In this document: positions 16,882-26,560 of the stretch, one piece after another
Numbering within the stretch: the first letter of the stretch is position 1
Layout: every line of letters starts with the position of its first letter
Assembly: GCF_011601275.1 (NCBI RefSeq)
Contig: NZ_JAAOLY010000006.1
Location: forward strand, 62,001-126,000
Reading direction: 5' to 3'
Length of the DNA: 64,000 nt
Source of the DNA: Janthinobacterium lividum
Lineage (GTDB): Bacteria; Pseudomonadota; Gammaproteobacteria; Burkholderiales; Burkholderiaceae_D
The notes under the pieces: generated by a model
Databases searched by the model: none
What the model was told of the DNA's origin: nothing
The model's input: only the letters and a program-made list of their open reading frames with translations
Position numbers and translations under genes: made by a program

Positions 16882-18129
16882 TTGACTCCTTCGCAGACGC
16901 TGCATATTTTACAACTGGTCCCGGAACCGTTGCCCTCATACCGTGCCGACGTTTCCACGCTGTTCGGCAAATATCTGCCACGTCATCAGGTGTATTGCGA
17001 TATCGTCGGCAAGCCAGGCGACGGCAGCGGTACGCCGGACGGTTTCGTCTCGCGCAGCACGCCGGCGAGACATGCGCGCCGCTGGCGCCAGGAGTTGGCG
17101 TTCCTGGCCTTGTGCCTGAGCAAAGTATGGCGCGCCGCGTCCGCGCGATGCGATGTCATCCAGGTCAGGGACATGGTGTCCATCGGTTTACTCAGCATGC
17201 TCATTGCCCGCGTTAAGGGTATTCCCTTCACGTACTGGGTATCGTTTCTCATGTGCGATGGACGTATCGAGCGTTCGCGCGCCGAATTGGCGCGACGGCC
17301 GGGAAGCCTGCATTACCGGCTAGCCTTGTGGAAGGGTTTAGTTGAAAAAGTGCTTTTTTACAAGATTGTTCTGGCACATGCCGACCATGTCTTTGTGCAA
17401 AGCGAGGCCATGAAACAGCTAATGATCGCGCGCGGCATCGAGGCTGGCAAACTGACGGCCGTGCCAATGGGCGTGGACACGGAAACGCTGCGCGCGCACG
17501 CCATTACCCCGCGCCGCCTTGCGCAATGGGAAGCGCTTCCGGTAATCGCCTATCTTGGCACGCTGGACCGTTCGCGCCGCATCGAAGAACTGCTCGATGC
17601 GCTAGTGATCGTACGGCAGCGCCATCCGGCGGCACGCCTGCTGCTGATCGGCAGTTCGCCGACGCCATCCGACATTGAACTGTTGCGCATCCATGCACGC
17701 AACTTGAAACTGGAAGACGCCATACACATGACGGGCTGGCTCGACAGCACTGGCGCCCTGCCCTTGCTGCTGGGCGCTGATGTCGCCGTATCGTATATCC
17801 CACGCGGCGCTCTGTTCGATGTCAGCTCGCCCACCAAGCTGCTGGAATACCTGGCCCTGGGTATGCCTGCCGTCGGCAATGACAGCCCCGACCAGGCCCA
17901 GGTGCTGAACGACAGCGGCGCCGGCTGGCTGAGCGCCAGTACGCCGGAAGCACTGGCCGCGGCACTGGCCGACGTTCTCGATGACAGCAGCGCGGCGCGG
18001 CAGAAGGCCGACGCAGGAATAGCCTACATCGAGCGGCAACGCAGCTATCGCGTGCTGTCCGCAGCACTGGCAACATGCTACCGCGGCCTGGCCAGGCGCT
18101 TGCGCGCAGCCCCCCCCAATCGCACCTAG
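16882..18129 (+). CDS. Glycosyltransferase family 4
   Basis: A 415-residue GT4 enzyme, the only plus-strand gene inside the EPS locus. The start is a TTG at 16882 (TTG ACT CCT TCG): no in-frame ATG precedes the conserved start LHILQLVPEPLPSYRADVST, and the ATG at 16868 is out of frame. Motifs are VIQVRDMVSIGLLSMLIARV, a basic acceptor region, VIAYLGTLDRSRRIEELLDA and the donor site SSPTKLLEYLALGMPAVGND. Its stop codon overlaps that of the convergent lyase-like gene (18126-18129). The donor sugar is unknown. Confidence 0.88.
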   Translation: MTPSQTLHILQLVPEPLPSYRADVSTLFGKYLPRHQVYCDIVGKPGDGSGTPDGFVSRSTPARHARRWRQELAFLALCLSKVWRAASARCDVIQVRDMVSIGLLSMLIARVKGIPFTYWVSFLMCDGRIERSRAELARRPGSLHYRLALWKGLVEKVLFYKIVLAHADHVFVQSEAMKQLMIARGIEAGKLTAVPMGVDTETLRAHAITPRRLAQWEALPVIAYLGTLDRSRRIEELLDALVIVRQRHPAARLLLIGSSPTPSDIELLRIHARNLKLEDAIHMTGWLDSTGALPLLLGADVAVSYIPRGALFDVSSPTKLLEYLALGMPAVGNDSPDQAQVLNDSGAGWLSASTPEALAAALADVLDDSSAARQKADAGIAYIERQRSYRVLSAALATCYRGLARRLRAAPPNRT

Positions 18130-20360
18130 TTCGGCACAATCATAGTCTGAGGCCCCACTTTCAAGGTCCGTCCTGTAGCTCCGCTGGTCAGCGATACGGC
18201 CGGATTCTTGCATCCCACGTCGATCAACACCAGGAACTCACCGCTGGTCGACTTGGCGGTGGAGACAAACACTGCCTGATCTTCCACGCGGCCAGGCATG
18301 AGTGGCACACCGGTACGCTTCTCGAAGCGTACGCCGTTGGTGATCAGAGGGCGAATGCATGCCGTGCGTCCCTTGTTGGTGATCGATACACTACCGTCGG
18401 CAGCCGTCACGATCGGCGCCATGGCGTGCATATTCCACTCCCACGTGCGTGCCGTGGCTGACTTCGCCTTGTCATAGACCACAACGGAATCTGTATCGCG
18501 CACGTACCACAGCTTGCGGATGGCCGAGGTCAGCTTTCCACCGTACGCCGCCGTGGCATCACCCTCGACGTAATCGAGGCCACGGGTGGTGGCGAAGGCG
18601 GTGATCTTGCCGTTATTGGTGATCATGGCGACATTGCCACCGTCAATGGTCTGTCCGATACCACCGTCAAAAGTCAGGCCGTTATGTGCCTTGGTCTGGC
18701 GGTACCAGGAACTCCACAGCGGGGAGCCATAGTAATCGTACCATCCGCCCTCCGCCAGGAGCGGCACACCCGCACTGGTTATAACAAAACTGTTCTGATC
18801 TCCGTGGCTATGGTTGTAGGAGCCATACGGACTCGACTTGAAGTACACGGAAGTGCGCGCGGGATCAGCCATGCTGCTATGCATGGCGCTCCAGCCGATA
18901 CTGGGCAGCATGACCGCGCTGACTGTCGGCGCCTGCGGTGCCACTGTCGTCGCGGGCAATGGGTAATATGCCTTGAGCAAAGTCAGCGCATCGTCGGCGG
19001 CTGGCATGTTCTTCACATACCAGGCTGCCGCCGGTGTGGCAAAGTTTGATGCGTATGCCCGCATGATCTGTGCCGTTGGTGCCACTTCATGGCCGTCGCC
19101 GAAGACGTGCGTCTGCGCGCCAGGCGGGACGAAATACATGAAGAAGTTCAGGAAACCCTGCGACCAAGGTTTGGCATACAGGTTGACATTCATCGCCTGC
19201 GCTGTCGGTTGCCACACCTGCATGTACAAATCGACCGCAAACTCGCCATACGCCGTGCCATTGGCAAAACCGCCCTCCGGGCCGCTCCACACGCTCAGCG
19301 AACTGACGTATGAACGGAACGAGAAATCGAACCAGGCATCGGCGGCCGGTATGTCTCCCAGAGCGAGAATCGAAATCAGTGCCAGTCCTGCCGTATTACT
19401 GATCGCATGCGAGTCGTACGGATACTGGTCGTTGCGTCCATTGTCCTGAGACAAGTCGGCATAAATCTGGTTACCATACGCCGTCACCGACCGCAGCCAT
19501 TTCGCACGACGCGTGTCGTCGAGATTGCTGCCCAAGGTATCAAAGGCGCGAATAAGCGAAGAGGCGATGGCGAAAGGCGCTTGATCCTGCTTGTTGTAAT
19601 TCGTCGGCCCGATTGGATTGAAGCCGGCCAGTTCGTCACCACGCTTGAGCGCTTCGACCAGGAAACGTTCCTCGCCCGTCAAACGGTACAGCAAGACCGT
19701 CGATTCAAGTTGCCGGGTGCGCATATTGAGTTGCTTCCGGATATCGGCCACTTGCGCCGCCGCAGCGGCGGTAATCACCGTCGTCGTATCGAGTGGCCAG
19801 TTGGCGTCGCTGATGAGCGGGAGCGCGGTGATATTCCAGACAACTTCCTTAGTGAGCTGGGTAACGGCGGCCCCGCGCTGACCGCTCAGGGTGGTATCCC
19901 AGTTTTTCACCAGCGGCAGGCCCGTCTGCAAGCCGCGCGGACGCGTCTTCGTCAGCGCGCGCGCGCGCAAGTCAGCGTTCTCCGGCACTTCATATACAGC
20001 CGAAGCCGCATTGATGACAAACTTGCGCTCGGAAGACCACTCGGTAGTAGTCGATGGACGCACACGCCACGTGTACTCGCCCAACGGCAGCGCCTTCGAG
20101 GGCAGGTACCAACTGCGGGAACTGGTAAACGTACGCACGACAGTACCATTCAGTTTCAGCTCCAGCACATACGCGGCCGGGTTCTTCGGATGACGCGACC
20201 AGGAAAATGTAGGGGGATTCTGTGGCTGGATGAGATTATTCTCCGGCACCGTTTTTATCTCAAGGGGCGTGACCGCCTGTGCCCAATCCGCATGCACTTG
20301 ACCGCAGGCTGGTATTAATCCTAACAATGCGCAGTGCAGTATGATTTTAGCGGGTTTCAT
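18126..20360 (-). CDS. Secreted heparinase II/III-like protein with DUF4962-type N-terminus
   Basis: A 744-residue exported lyase-like protein. ATG 20360 follows a strong GGAGGTTATGAA and gives a signal peptide (MKPAKIILHCALLGLIPACG) that may carry a lipobox-like cysteine. A fibronectin-like or DUF4962 region follows (PPTFSWSRHPKNPAAYVLEL and GEYTWRVRPST). Then comes an alpha toroid with YDSHAISNTAGLALISILAL, and a C-terminal heparinase II/III part with YNHSHGDQNSFVITSAGVPL, LAEGGWYDYYGSP and KAHNGLTFDGG. The architecture matches PL21-type or related uronate-polymer lyases. Only the general fold and a few motifs match the shorter lyase at 11932-13926, so they are not recent duplicates. Confidence 0.85.
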   Translation of the reverse strand: MKPAKIILHCALLGLIPACGQVHADWAQAVTPLEIKTVPENNLIQPQNPPTFSWSRHPKNPAAYVLELKLNGTVVRTFTSSRSWYLPSKALPLGEYTWRVRPSTTTEWSSERKFVINAASAVYEVPENADLRARALTKTRPRGLQTGLPLVKNWDTTLSGQRGAAVTQLTKEVVWNITALPLISDANWPLDTTTVITAAAAAQVADIRKQLNMRTRQLESTVLLYRLTGEERFLVEALKRGDELAGFNPIGPTNYNKQDQAPFAIASSLIRAFDTLGSNLDDTRRAKWLRSVTAYGNQIYADLSQDNGRNDQYPYDSHAISNTAGLALISILALGDIPAADAWFDFSFRSYVSSLSVWSGPEGGFANGTAYGEFAVDLYMQVWQPTAQAMNVNLYAKPWSQGFLNFFMYFVPPGAQTHVFGDGHEVAPTAQIMRAYASNFATPAAAWYVKNMPAADDALTLLKAYYPLPATTVAPQAPTVSAVMLPSIGWSAMHSSMADPARTSVYFKSSPYGSYNHSHGDQNSFVITSAGVPLLAEGGWYDYYGSPLWSSWYRQTKAHNGLTFDGGIGQTIDGGNVAMITNNGKITAFATTRGLDYVEGDATAAYGGKLTSAIRKLWYVRDTDSVVVYDKAKSATARTWEWNMHAMAPIVTAADGSVSITNKGRTACIRPLITNGVRFEKRTGVPLMPGRVEDQAVFVSTAKSTSGEFLVLIDVGCKNPAVSLTSGATGRTLKVGPQTMIVPN

Positions 20361-20778
20361 TTCATAACCTCCGGAACAACAAAAATAGGATGGACCCGGT
20401 CCAAGCCTGTCGGCCGGACCACGTCTCAATAGCTTAATTACCTCGCCAGAGTAAGAAACGTTGATCCACGATTATGTTAATTTGAGATATAGCAATAGTG
20501 CTGACGGATTAGATGTTTTTATGCGTAACAACCATCCTAATGCAACTATGTACAAACAATAATGACAAGCCGGAGATACGTTTATTTCCTCTGAGACAGC
20601 TTACAAACTACCTCAAATATTCCCGTTCCACAAGTTCGAAAAGGCTGCCGATGCTGCCGCTTTAGCGGCATGCACAGGGCTGTGGCAAAAACGAAACAAA
20701 GCAGGAAGAGTGAGTATTAATGCGGGCTACACGCACATATGGCGAGCTTGGCAACGTTTCCGCGGCGAGTTCGGCATC
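20361..20778. other. Intergenic region upstream of the secreted lyase
   Basis: About 420 bp with no supportable gene. The right half follows the GT14 stop codon; the left half should hold the promoter of the lyase-like gene and is AT-rich around 20460-20600. A small inverted repeat TGCCGC-TTTA-GCGGCA (20655-20670) lacks a T-tract. Confidence 0.5.
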
Positions 20779-21717
20779 TCAGTTTTCTTCGCTATCCGCG
20801 CGGCGCGCGGCATCCAGCATGTCGAGCACGGCGGCTGATTTGACGATATCGAATTTACGCGCAAAAAATTTTCCCGATGTGACCAGCGCCGGAAAATCGC
20901 TGGCATCAAAGACGGCAGGATCTTCACGCGCGGGATTCCAGTCTATGTAATGCAGGGACACTTTATTTTCGTTTTTCATGCCGCCAGGCACGCGCCTCAG
21001 CACATCCTCCTCGAAATTTTCCAGGGTGGCCGCCCATGGTGAATTAAGGACGATGGTCTGGAAAAAAATCTCGTCCGCGCAATTGACCGAGTGGAAGAAT
21101 TTCAGATAGGCCTGATTGGCGGGATTGGCGACAAAGGCCAGCAGGTAGGCCACGACGGACTGCGACAAACACCATGAAGTGGAGCCGCGATACGGCTGCA
21201 TGCCGGATATGAAGGTACGTGCGGGTAAGGCATTGCTGATGTCGCGCACCAGACGATTGGCCACGCGTTGCAGCCAACGGCCAGGCAGGCGGGCATAGAT
21301 ATCGTAATAGCAATAGCGGCGCACTTTGTCGACAAAATCGACACCATCCGCCAATGCATAAAAATTCATGTAGCTTTTGCCTCCACTGGCAGCCAAGTGA
21401 GCGCTGATTGCTCGCTGGCTACGCAGTGGATAATCCCGTCCGCTGAGGAAGACATAATAATCGTGGGGGCCATGTTGCGCGGCCAGCTGTAGCAAGCTCA
21501 ACATAGCCGCGACCTGGGAATACCCGCCCCAGTTCACGTTCACCGGCGCCGCCACGAAATGCACAGGGTGCGCGGACACGGCAGCGCGAAATGGCGCGGC
21601 ATCGGTCTTAGCATCGATATGTGCAAAAAGACGCGCATCCGCGCCAGCCAGCGCGCCAGCCAGGCGCGCAAACAAGGCCGGCTGATCGTGCGCCAGAATC
21701 AAATAAGCTATTTTCAT
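20779..21717 (-). CDS. GT14 family glycosyltransferase (core-2/I-branching type)
   Basis: A 312-residue transferase of the beta-1,6-N-acetylglucosaminyltransferase superfamily. Motifs are the start MKIAYLILAHDQPALFARLA, RLFAHIDAKTD, WGGYSQVAAMLSLLQLAA, DYYVFLSGRDYPLRS, GSTSWCLSQSVVAYLL and the late CADEIFFQTIVLNS. In bacteria such enzymes add GlcNAc or xylose to polysaccharides, so this may make a side branch on the repeat unit; the donor is not readable. The ATG at 21717 follows GGAGAATGA. It is the last gene of the XrtB run, 49 bp downstream of the flippase. Confidence 0.9.
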   Translation of the reverse strand: MKIAYLILAHDQPALFARLAGALAGADARLFAHIDAKTDAAPFRAAVSAHPVHFVAAPVNVNWGGYSQVAAMLSLLQLAAQHGPHDYYVFLSGRDYPLRSQRAISAHLAASGGKSYMNFYALADGVDFVDKVRRYCYYDIYARLPGRWLQRVANRLVRDISNALPARTFISGMQPYRGSTSWCLSQSVVAYLLAFVANPANQAYLKFFHSVNCADEIFFQTIVLNSPWAATLENFEEDVLRRVPGGMKNENKVSLHYIDWNPAREDPAVFDASDFPALVTSGKFFARKFDIVKSAAVLDMLDAARRADSEEN

Positions 21718-21766
21718 TCATTCTCCAATTCAACAACAAGCTGCCGGGACAATATCGCCCCCGGGC

Positions 21767-23326
21767 TCACCTGGCCGAAATAAGCATGAACATACGCGCC
21801 AGGCGCGGCGACACGGTGGAGACGCTGTCGACTTCATCCCGATAAAACAAGGAAATCTTACGCAATACCAGATAATAAACTAACACGCTGCCGGCAACAG
21901 CCGCCAGCACACCCCATACCGGCCAGGCCGCCAGTAACCAGCAGGCCAGGCGCGCCGTCATGGCGGCCGCCCCTACCGGCACGGCCAGGCGCACGATGGC
22001 GCCCATGCCCAAGCCGCCGAGCAGGAGCGGTTCACGCTGAATCCAGCGCAGGGTAGCGAACACGAGCAGATAAGGAATGGCGCTGACCACGATCAGCAAC
22101 GGAATATTGCGCAGCCAGGCGGCCAGGCCGATCGCTGCGTAGCAAACAATGGAAACCCATATCCAGATGCGATTATGTGGTCCGATACGGCCGATAGGGT
22201 TCAGCCCGATCCACAGCGCCTCGCCCAAGGTCATGGCGCCCAGTTGCAACAACAGCATGATGGCGATCCAGCTTTCCGAACCATAGCGTCCATGCGTCAT
22301 CCAGTCGACCAGCGGCACGCCGCAACCAAGCAGGATCGCCATGCCAAGCCCAAGAATGACAAAGTTCAGCCTGATCAGCAGCGAAACCATTAGCCGGATA
22401 CGCGCAAAATCGCCGCGCACGGCAAAATCGCTGGCCAGCGCCGGCTCAATCATCCCCTTCATCATGAAAATCGGCATGAACTGATATGCCCGGTCGGCGA
22501 TCGTCTGAAAGAAACCGAAGGAAGCTGTCGCTACCGGCGTGGCAATGGCACCAACAATGAGTTTCAGCAAGCCACCACGGAATGGCAAGCTCAGCATATA
22601 CGTCATTTGCGTGCCGAGACTGTCGCCGATCAGCATTTTCCAGGTAAAGCCAAAGACCAGTGGGCCCGCCGCTGGCGCCTTGCCGCGCAAGGCAAAAAAC
22701 TCCCGCGCCAGCACCGCCAGCATGGTGGCGGCGAGCAGGCTTTCCGTGACGATCATGACGTCGGCCACCATAAAGGCATCGAGCGCACCGTGCCATGCCA
22801 GCCAGCCAATAATGACGGCAATACGCAGAAAAGTCATGCTGGTCTGCAAGATAGCCTGCCGCCCCTGCTGCCCCAGGCTATTGCAGAAGATGGCGAAGGT
22901 ATCCGTAAACGCCGTGGCTACGGCGAACAGCGCGTATTGCACCGACATCAAGCGTACTTCCGCCAAGATGGGCGCAGGCAACACCAGTTGGCCGGCGCCC
23001 CAGAAGAGCAACAGCAACAGCAAGATCGCCAGCTGGCGTACGCCGATCAGGCCAGCCATCAGCAGCAGCATCTCGCGCCAGCGCATGGCCTCGCGCAGGG
23101 GAGGCATGAAGCGATAAACGACCCGGTCCATACCAAACATGGTAGCGAAGACCAGTAAGCCGTTGGCAGCCGTAAAGATCGTAAACGACACATAGTCTGC
23201 CACGCTGAGATTGCGTATCAGCACAAACTGGAACCACAAGGCGGCCAGTGCCACGCCTATCTTTGCTATCGCGAACCACTTTGCCTGCAATATCACCCGC
23301 GCAGCGTGATATGGACTCTCAGCCAT
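21767..23326 (-). CDS. Polysaccharide flippase-like membrane protein (Wzx type)
   Basis: About 520 residues with around twelve hydrophobic helices, matching the MOP/Wzx flippase layout: FVLIRNLSVADYVSFTIFTA near the N-terminus, FATMFGMDRVVYRFMPPLRE, and a repeat of paired helices to the end. It probably moves the undecaprenyl-linked repeat unit across the inner membrane. ATG 23326 is preferred over a GTG at 23335; either way it overlaps the stop of the upstream polymerase (23319), showing coupling. Confidence 0.85.
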   Translation of the reverse strand: MAESPYHAARVILQAKWFAIAKIGVALAALWFQFVLIRNLSVADYVSFTIFTAANGLLVFATMFGMDRVVYRFMPPLREAMRWREMLLLMAGLIGVRQLAILLLLLLFWGAGQLVLPAPILAEVRLMSVQYALFAVATAFTDTFAIFCNSLGQQGRQAILQTSMTFLRIAVIIGWLAWHGALDAFMVADVMIVTESLLAATMLAVLAREFFALRGKAPAAGPLVFGFTWKMLIGDSLGTQMTYMLSLPFRGGLLKLIVGAIATPVATASFGFFQTIADRAYQFMPIFMMKGMIEPALASDFAVRGDFARIRLMVSLLIRLNFVILGLGMAILLGCGVPLVDWMTHGRYGSESWIAIMLLLQLGAMTLGEALWIGLNPIGRIGPHNRIWIWVSIVCYAAIGLAAWLRNIPLLIVVSAIPYLLVFATLRWIQREPLLLGGLGMGAIVRLAVPVGAAAMTARLACWLLAAWPVWGVLAAVAGSVLVYYLVLRKISLFYRDEVDSVSTVSPRLARMFMLISAR

Positions 23327-24950
23327 GCGGCGCACTCACGGCCGCCACGTGCCGCGGCTTGTCCCATGCCCTACCGTGCGGGGTTGCTTGCACGCCGTGC
23401 ACTTGCGGCGGCGCATCGGTCTGGGCGCCAAAACGCACGATCTGCAAGATGCACGACAGACAGAAAACGAACAATAGCTGGCTGCCCGGGTCGTCCATCA
23501 GGGTACGGTTATAAATCAGCAGGGAGGCGAACAGCACCAGCAAGCCGGTGGACGTTTCCACGATCGCCATCTGCAGCGGGCTGCCGCGCGCCTCCTTGAC
23601 ATAGCGCCATCCGGCGCGGATACCGAACAACATCATCGAGACATATGCCAGACACCCGACCAGCCCCAAGTCCCACAGCAAGACGGAAATGGCAATCGAA
23701 TCGACGTGCAGTGGCGCAAAACGCTGATACAGCGGCCCAGCGCCAAGGCCAGGACCGGATTTGACCGCACCGGGGCCATAGCCGATCAGGCGAGTTGGTG
23801 TGGTAGCCAGATGATCCTGCGCCCAGATCGCAATCGAGGCGCCGCGCCCGACCTCACCCGTTTCATAGCTGACGCTGTTCGGATCGAAGAAGTAGCCGCC
23901 TCCGGCCTTCAGCTTACCGCTGAGCGTGTGCTGGCTATCGAGCTGCTTGCCCCAGTAAAGGGCGTTATAGGTCAAGTAAATCGTACCGCCCAGCACAACG
24001 GCAAGCAAGCCATACCAGATGAGGGTCAGTAAGTTCTTCATGATACGCTTGCGCAGCACAAAAAACAGCGCGATAGGCATCCAGATAAAAGCAGCCTTCA
24101 CTTCGCCCAGCAAAATCACTGCCAGGCACACGGCACAAATGAGGCCGGCGCGCATGCCCGTCATCAGGCCCCGGTTCCACAGCGCCAGGCTATAGCTCAT
24201 CACGGCAATGACAAACATGACCAGAAGCGCGCTATTACCGCCGCCCAGGGGATTGCCACCAAACGTGCCGACCACCGCGTCATGCGCGGCAAACGTGCGT
24301 CCGCTGGAAATAAAGAAATGCTGATATATCGTGACTGGCAACTGCACCATCGCCACGACAATAAGTATCCACCATAGACGGCTCAAGCGCTCTGGATGCC
24401 AGCGCCCCCAGGCGAAGGCCAGCAGCAGCCCGAACATGGGCCAGGAAGACTTTATGGCAACGATCAGCTGCGCCGTCGAGGGACGGTTCAGCACCGTGCT
24501 GGCGCAGAAACACATGGCATACACCAGAAGCGACACCATCACGCCCGTATCGGCTGTGCCCGTATCCGGCTTGACCTTGCCCGTCCGCGAGAACATCAGC
24601 TCCATCAAGGCACGCAACGCAAACAGTGCCGTCAGGCCGACCACGACCCAAGGCGCTTGCCGATTGCTAAGGAAATACACTGCCGACCCCTGTACAAGGA
24701 AAGTCAGCACAAACACCGCCAGCAGTAGCTGGTAGGCGTTCAGCATGAAAAAGACCAGGGCAACAAAAATGGCGCCACCGAACAGGGTGACGAGGACTGG
24801 CGAATCCAGGCCGATGATGGCGCCCATGAAAAGAGCCAGAATTACGATGACAAAAAATAGCAGAACTGGCGCACCGCGCGACGCGGACGAGCGCGCACGC
24901 TTGCGCGCCGCCGGTGCTGCGGCGCGCCGGATTCCAAACGCAAATTTCAT
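23319..24950 (-). CDS. O-antigen ligase/polymerase-like membrane protein (Wzy type)
   Basis: A 543-residue polytopic protein with about twelve membrane helices. A large periplasmic loop lies between late helices and contains RLIGYGPGAVKSGPGLGAGP, typical of Wzy/WaaL-like O-antigen polymerases. A basic, Ala-rich N-terminus (RRAAAPAARKRARSS) precedes the first helix. It probably polymerises repeat units in the periplasm, next to the flippase and between EpsI and Wzx. The ATG at 24950 follows GAGGGAAACC. Confidence 0.85.
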   Translation of the reverse strand: MKFAFGIRRAAAPAARKRARSSASRGAPVLLFFVIVILALFMGAIIGLDSPVLVTLFGGAIFVALVFFMLNAYQLLLAVFVLTFLVQGSAVYFLSNRQAPWVVVGLTALFALRALMELMFSRTGKVKPDTGTADTGVMVSLLVYAMCFCASTVLNRPSTAQLIVAIKSSWPMFGLLLAFAWGRWHPERLSRLWWILIVVAMVQLPVTIYQHFFISSGRTFAAHDAVVGTFGGNPLGGGNSALLVMFVIAVMSYSLALWNRGLMTGMRAGLICAVCLAVILLGEVKAAFIWMPIALFFVLRKRIMKNLLTLIWYGLLAVVLGGTIYLTYNALYWGKQLDSQHTLSGKLKAGGGYFFDPNSVSYETGEVGRGASIAIWAQDHLATTPTRLIGYGPGAVKSGPGLGAGPLYQRFAPLHVDSIAISVLLWDLGLVGCLAYVSMMLFGIRAGWRYVKEARGSPLQMAIVETSTGLLVLFASLLIYNRTLMDDPGSQLLFVFCLSCILQIVRFGAQTDAPPQVHGVQATPHGRAWDKPRHVAAVSAPHG

Positions 24951-24965
24951 GATGGTTTCCCTCGT

Positions 24966-25655
24966 CTAAACACCGGGTGCGCCTATCAGTCTGGTACGCG
25001 TTTCCTGGTTCACTGAATTCAACAGATCATTCACAAACTTATCCTGCAGGCGATAGCCAACAGCCGTATCTGTACCTATGGAAGACACCCGCACCAACAT
25101 GCCGTCGGGGACGGTGCCCGTCAACCCCAGGCGAATCTGAGTCAGTTTCTGTCCGATACCGGGTTTGATGAGTTCGTTACCGATGGTAATCCAGTAACTG
25201 ATAGGTTCATGACGTTCGCCGTTTACCGCCATCAGGCGCTTGACAGGCAGACGACCAAAAGCCGTGCCCAAATCCTCAACCTTGTCCGACTCTACCGAAA
25301 ATCCCTGCGCCGCATAGCACACCTCGGGACGATGCAGGCCCAGACCTTCACTCTGATCACCGCCATAGGCAATCGACAGCATGACTCGGCTGCCATCGCG
25401 ATTGACGTATGTACGAGTGACAGTTTGGTTATACAGCTTGTCGAGCTTTGCTTGCACTTCAGGATCGAGCTTGAGGGGCACCATGCTGGTGTCGACTTGC
25501 CATTCCGCAAAGCGGGTGGGAATCATAGCGTCCAGGTTGAAGCGCGGCTGCGAATCGGCCTGCTTGGCCGATGGCGTCAAGGCTTTCGTCATGCCAGCCG
25601 AGGCCAGCATCAACGCACACAGGATCAGGCTGACGGAAAGGGGTTTGGTGATCAT
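24966..25655 (-). CDS. epsI: Exosortase-associated protein EpsI, B-type
   Basis: EpsI-family partner of exosortase, often encoded next to or fused with it. The 229-residue protein starts at ATG 25655, sharing one base with the TAA stop of xrtB. The N-terminal hydrophobic segment (MITKPLSVSLILCALMLASA) is a membrane anchor or signal. The family body shows IPTRFAEWQVD, QTVTRTYVNRDGSRVMLSIA, GLGLHRPEVCYAAQGFSVES and ISYWITIGNELIKPGIGQK. Its exact biochemical role is unknown. It may assist sorting or polymer assembly. Confidence 0.93.
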   Translation of the reverse strand: MITKPLSVSLILCALMLASAGMTKALTPSAKQADSQPRFNLDAMIPTRFAEWQVDTSMVPLKLDPEVQAKLDKLYNQTVTRTYVNRDGSRVMLSIAYGGDQSEGLGLHRPEVCYAAQGFSVESDKVEDLGTAFGRLPVKRLMAVNGERHEPISYWITIGNELIKPGIGQKLTQIRLGLTGTVPDGMLVRVSSIGTDTAVGYRLQDKFVNDLLNSVNQETRTRLIGAPGV

Positions 25656-26560
25656 TACTCGCTCCCGGCGCCGCAGCCTGTCTTGGCCGCACGCTTCTTG
25701 ACAATCCATTGCAAAAAGGAATCCATGCTCAATATGAGCATCAGCGCAGTGAGAAACAGCACCATGCCGGCAAAACCATGCAGAAAACCCTGCCCTGCGG
25801 CATCACCGAAATAATAGGTAATCAGACACAAGACGATGACGCGGATAACGTTCGCAGAGAACGAAATCGGAATGATTAGCAGGGCCAGCATCACATTGCG
25901 AAACGCCGAGGTATGACGTACCAGATTCAGATAGAACAGGCCCAGCGCTTCAAGTGTCAGCAAGGTTTGCAAACCAGCGCACGCATCAGCCACGAGCAAC
26001 TGGTATTGACCGATCTGAAGAATCACGCCACTACGGGCAATCGGATAGCCGGCCAGGAACAGCAAGTGCTCGGTTACGTAGGATACCGCCATCTTCATCG
26101 GCATCGTCAGCATGCTCACCAGCGGTCCGGGAAGCGGGACCATAAACAGCATGAAGAAGAAGGGAAACCACAGTAGCGCCAGCGCGCGCGCACCCCGTTT
26201 TATCAGCAGGACGGCTGCCAGCGCCAGAATGAATGACAGGATCTCGAAGGCCGTGATCTGCTGCGAACGGCCAACGATGTACAGCAGCATCGCCAGCACG
26301 GCCAGCGGCCAGCCGGCTGCTGACGGTTTGACAGGCGCGGCGAGCACGGCCGGCCAAGTGCGATAGCCCAGCCACAGCGACAGGAAGAGGATGATCGGTC
26401 CATGCGCCTGCTCTTCCGTGGTCCACATGCCGGTAAACAGCGTGTAGAAAGTAGGAATGAACAGGCAGGCTAGTCCCAACAGCACAGGCCACCATTCCGG
26501 CAATGCCAGGCGCAAGCCGGTGAGCGGCGCAACGGGCCAAGGCAAGATATCGCGTGCCAT
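25655..26560 (-). CDS. xrtB: Exosortase B
   Basis: Integral membrane transpeptidase-like enzyme predicted to cleave PEP-CTERM tails. The 301-residue protein has about eight helices, and the three expected catalytic residues are present: Cys194 in VADACAGLQTLLT, Arg240 in SFSANVIRVIVL and His261 in GFLHGFAGMVLF. Also typical is the early HGPIILFLSLWLGYRTW. It lies between EpsG (sharing one base, TGATG) and EpsI, the classical EpsG-EpsH-EpsI order of the XrtB system. Candidate substrates in this window are the four PEP-CTERM proteins at 3372, 5294, 5964 and 39913. Confidence 0.96.
   Translation of the reverse strand: MARDILPWPVAPLTGLRLALPEWWPVLLGLACLFIPTFYTLFTGMWTTEEQAHGPIILFLSLWLGYRTWPAVLAAPVKPSAAGWPLAVLAMLLYIVGRSQQITAFEILSFILALAAVLLIKRGARALALLWFPFFFMLFMVPLPGPLVSMLTMPMKMAVSYVTEHLLFLAGYPIARSGVILQIGQYQLLVADACAGLQTLLTLEALGLFYLNLVRHTSAFRNVMLALLIIPISFSANVIRVIVLCLITYYFGDAAGQGFLHGFAGMVLFLTALMLILSMDSFLQWIVKKRAAKTGCGAGSE

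Noticed and set aside
20655-20670. Terminator after an upstream transcript
   Set aside because: The stem is only 6 bp and there is no T-tract on either strand.
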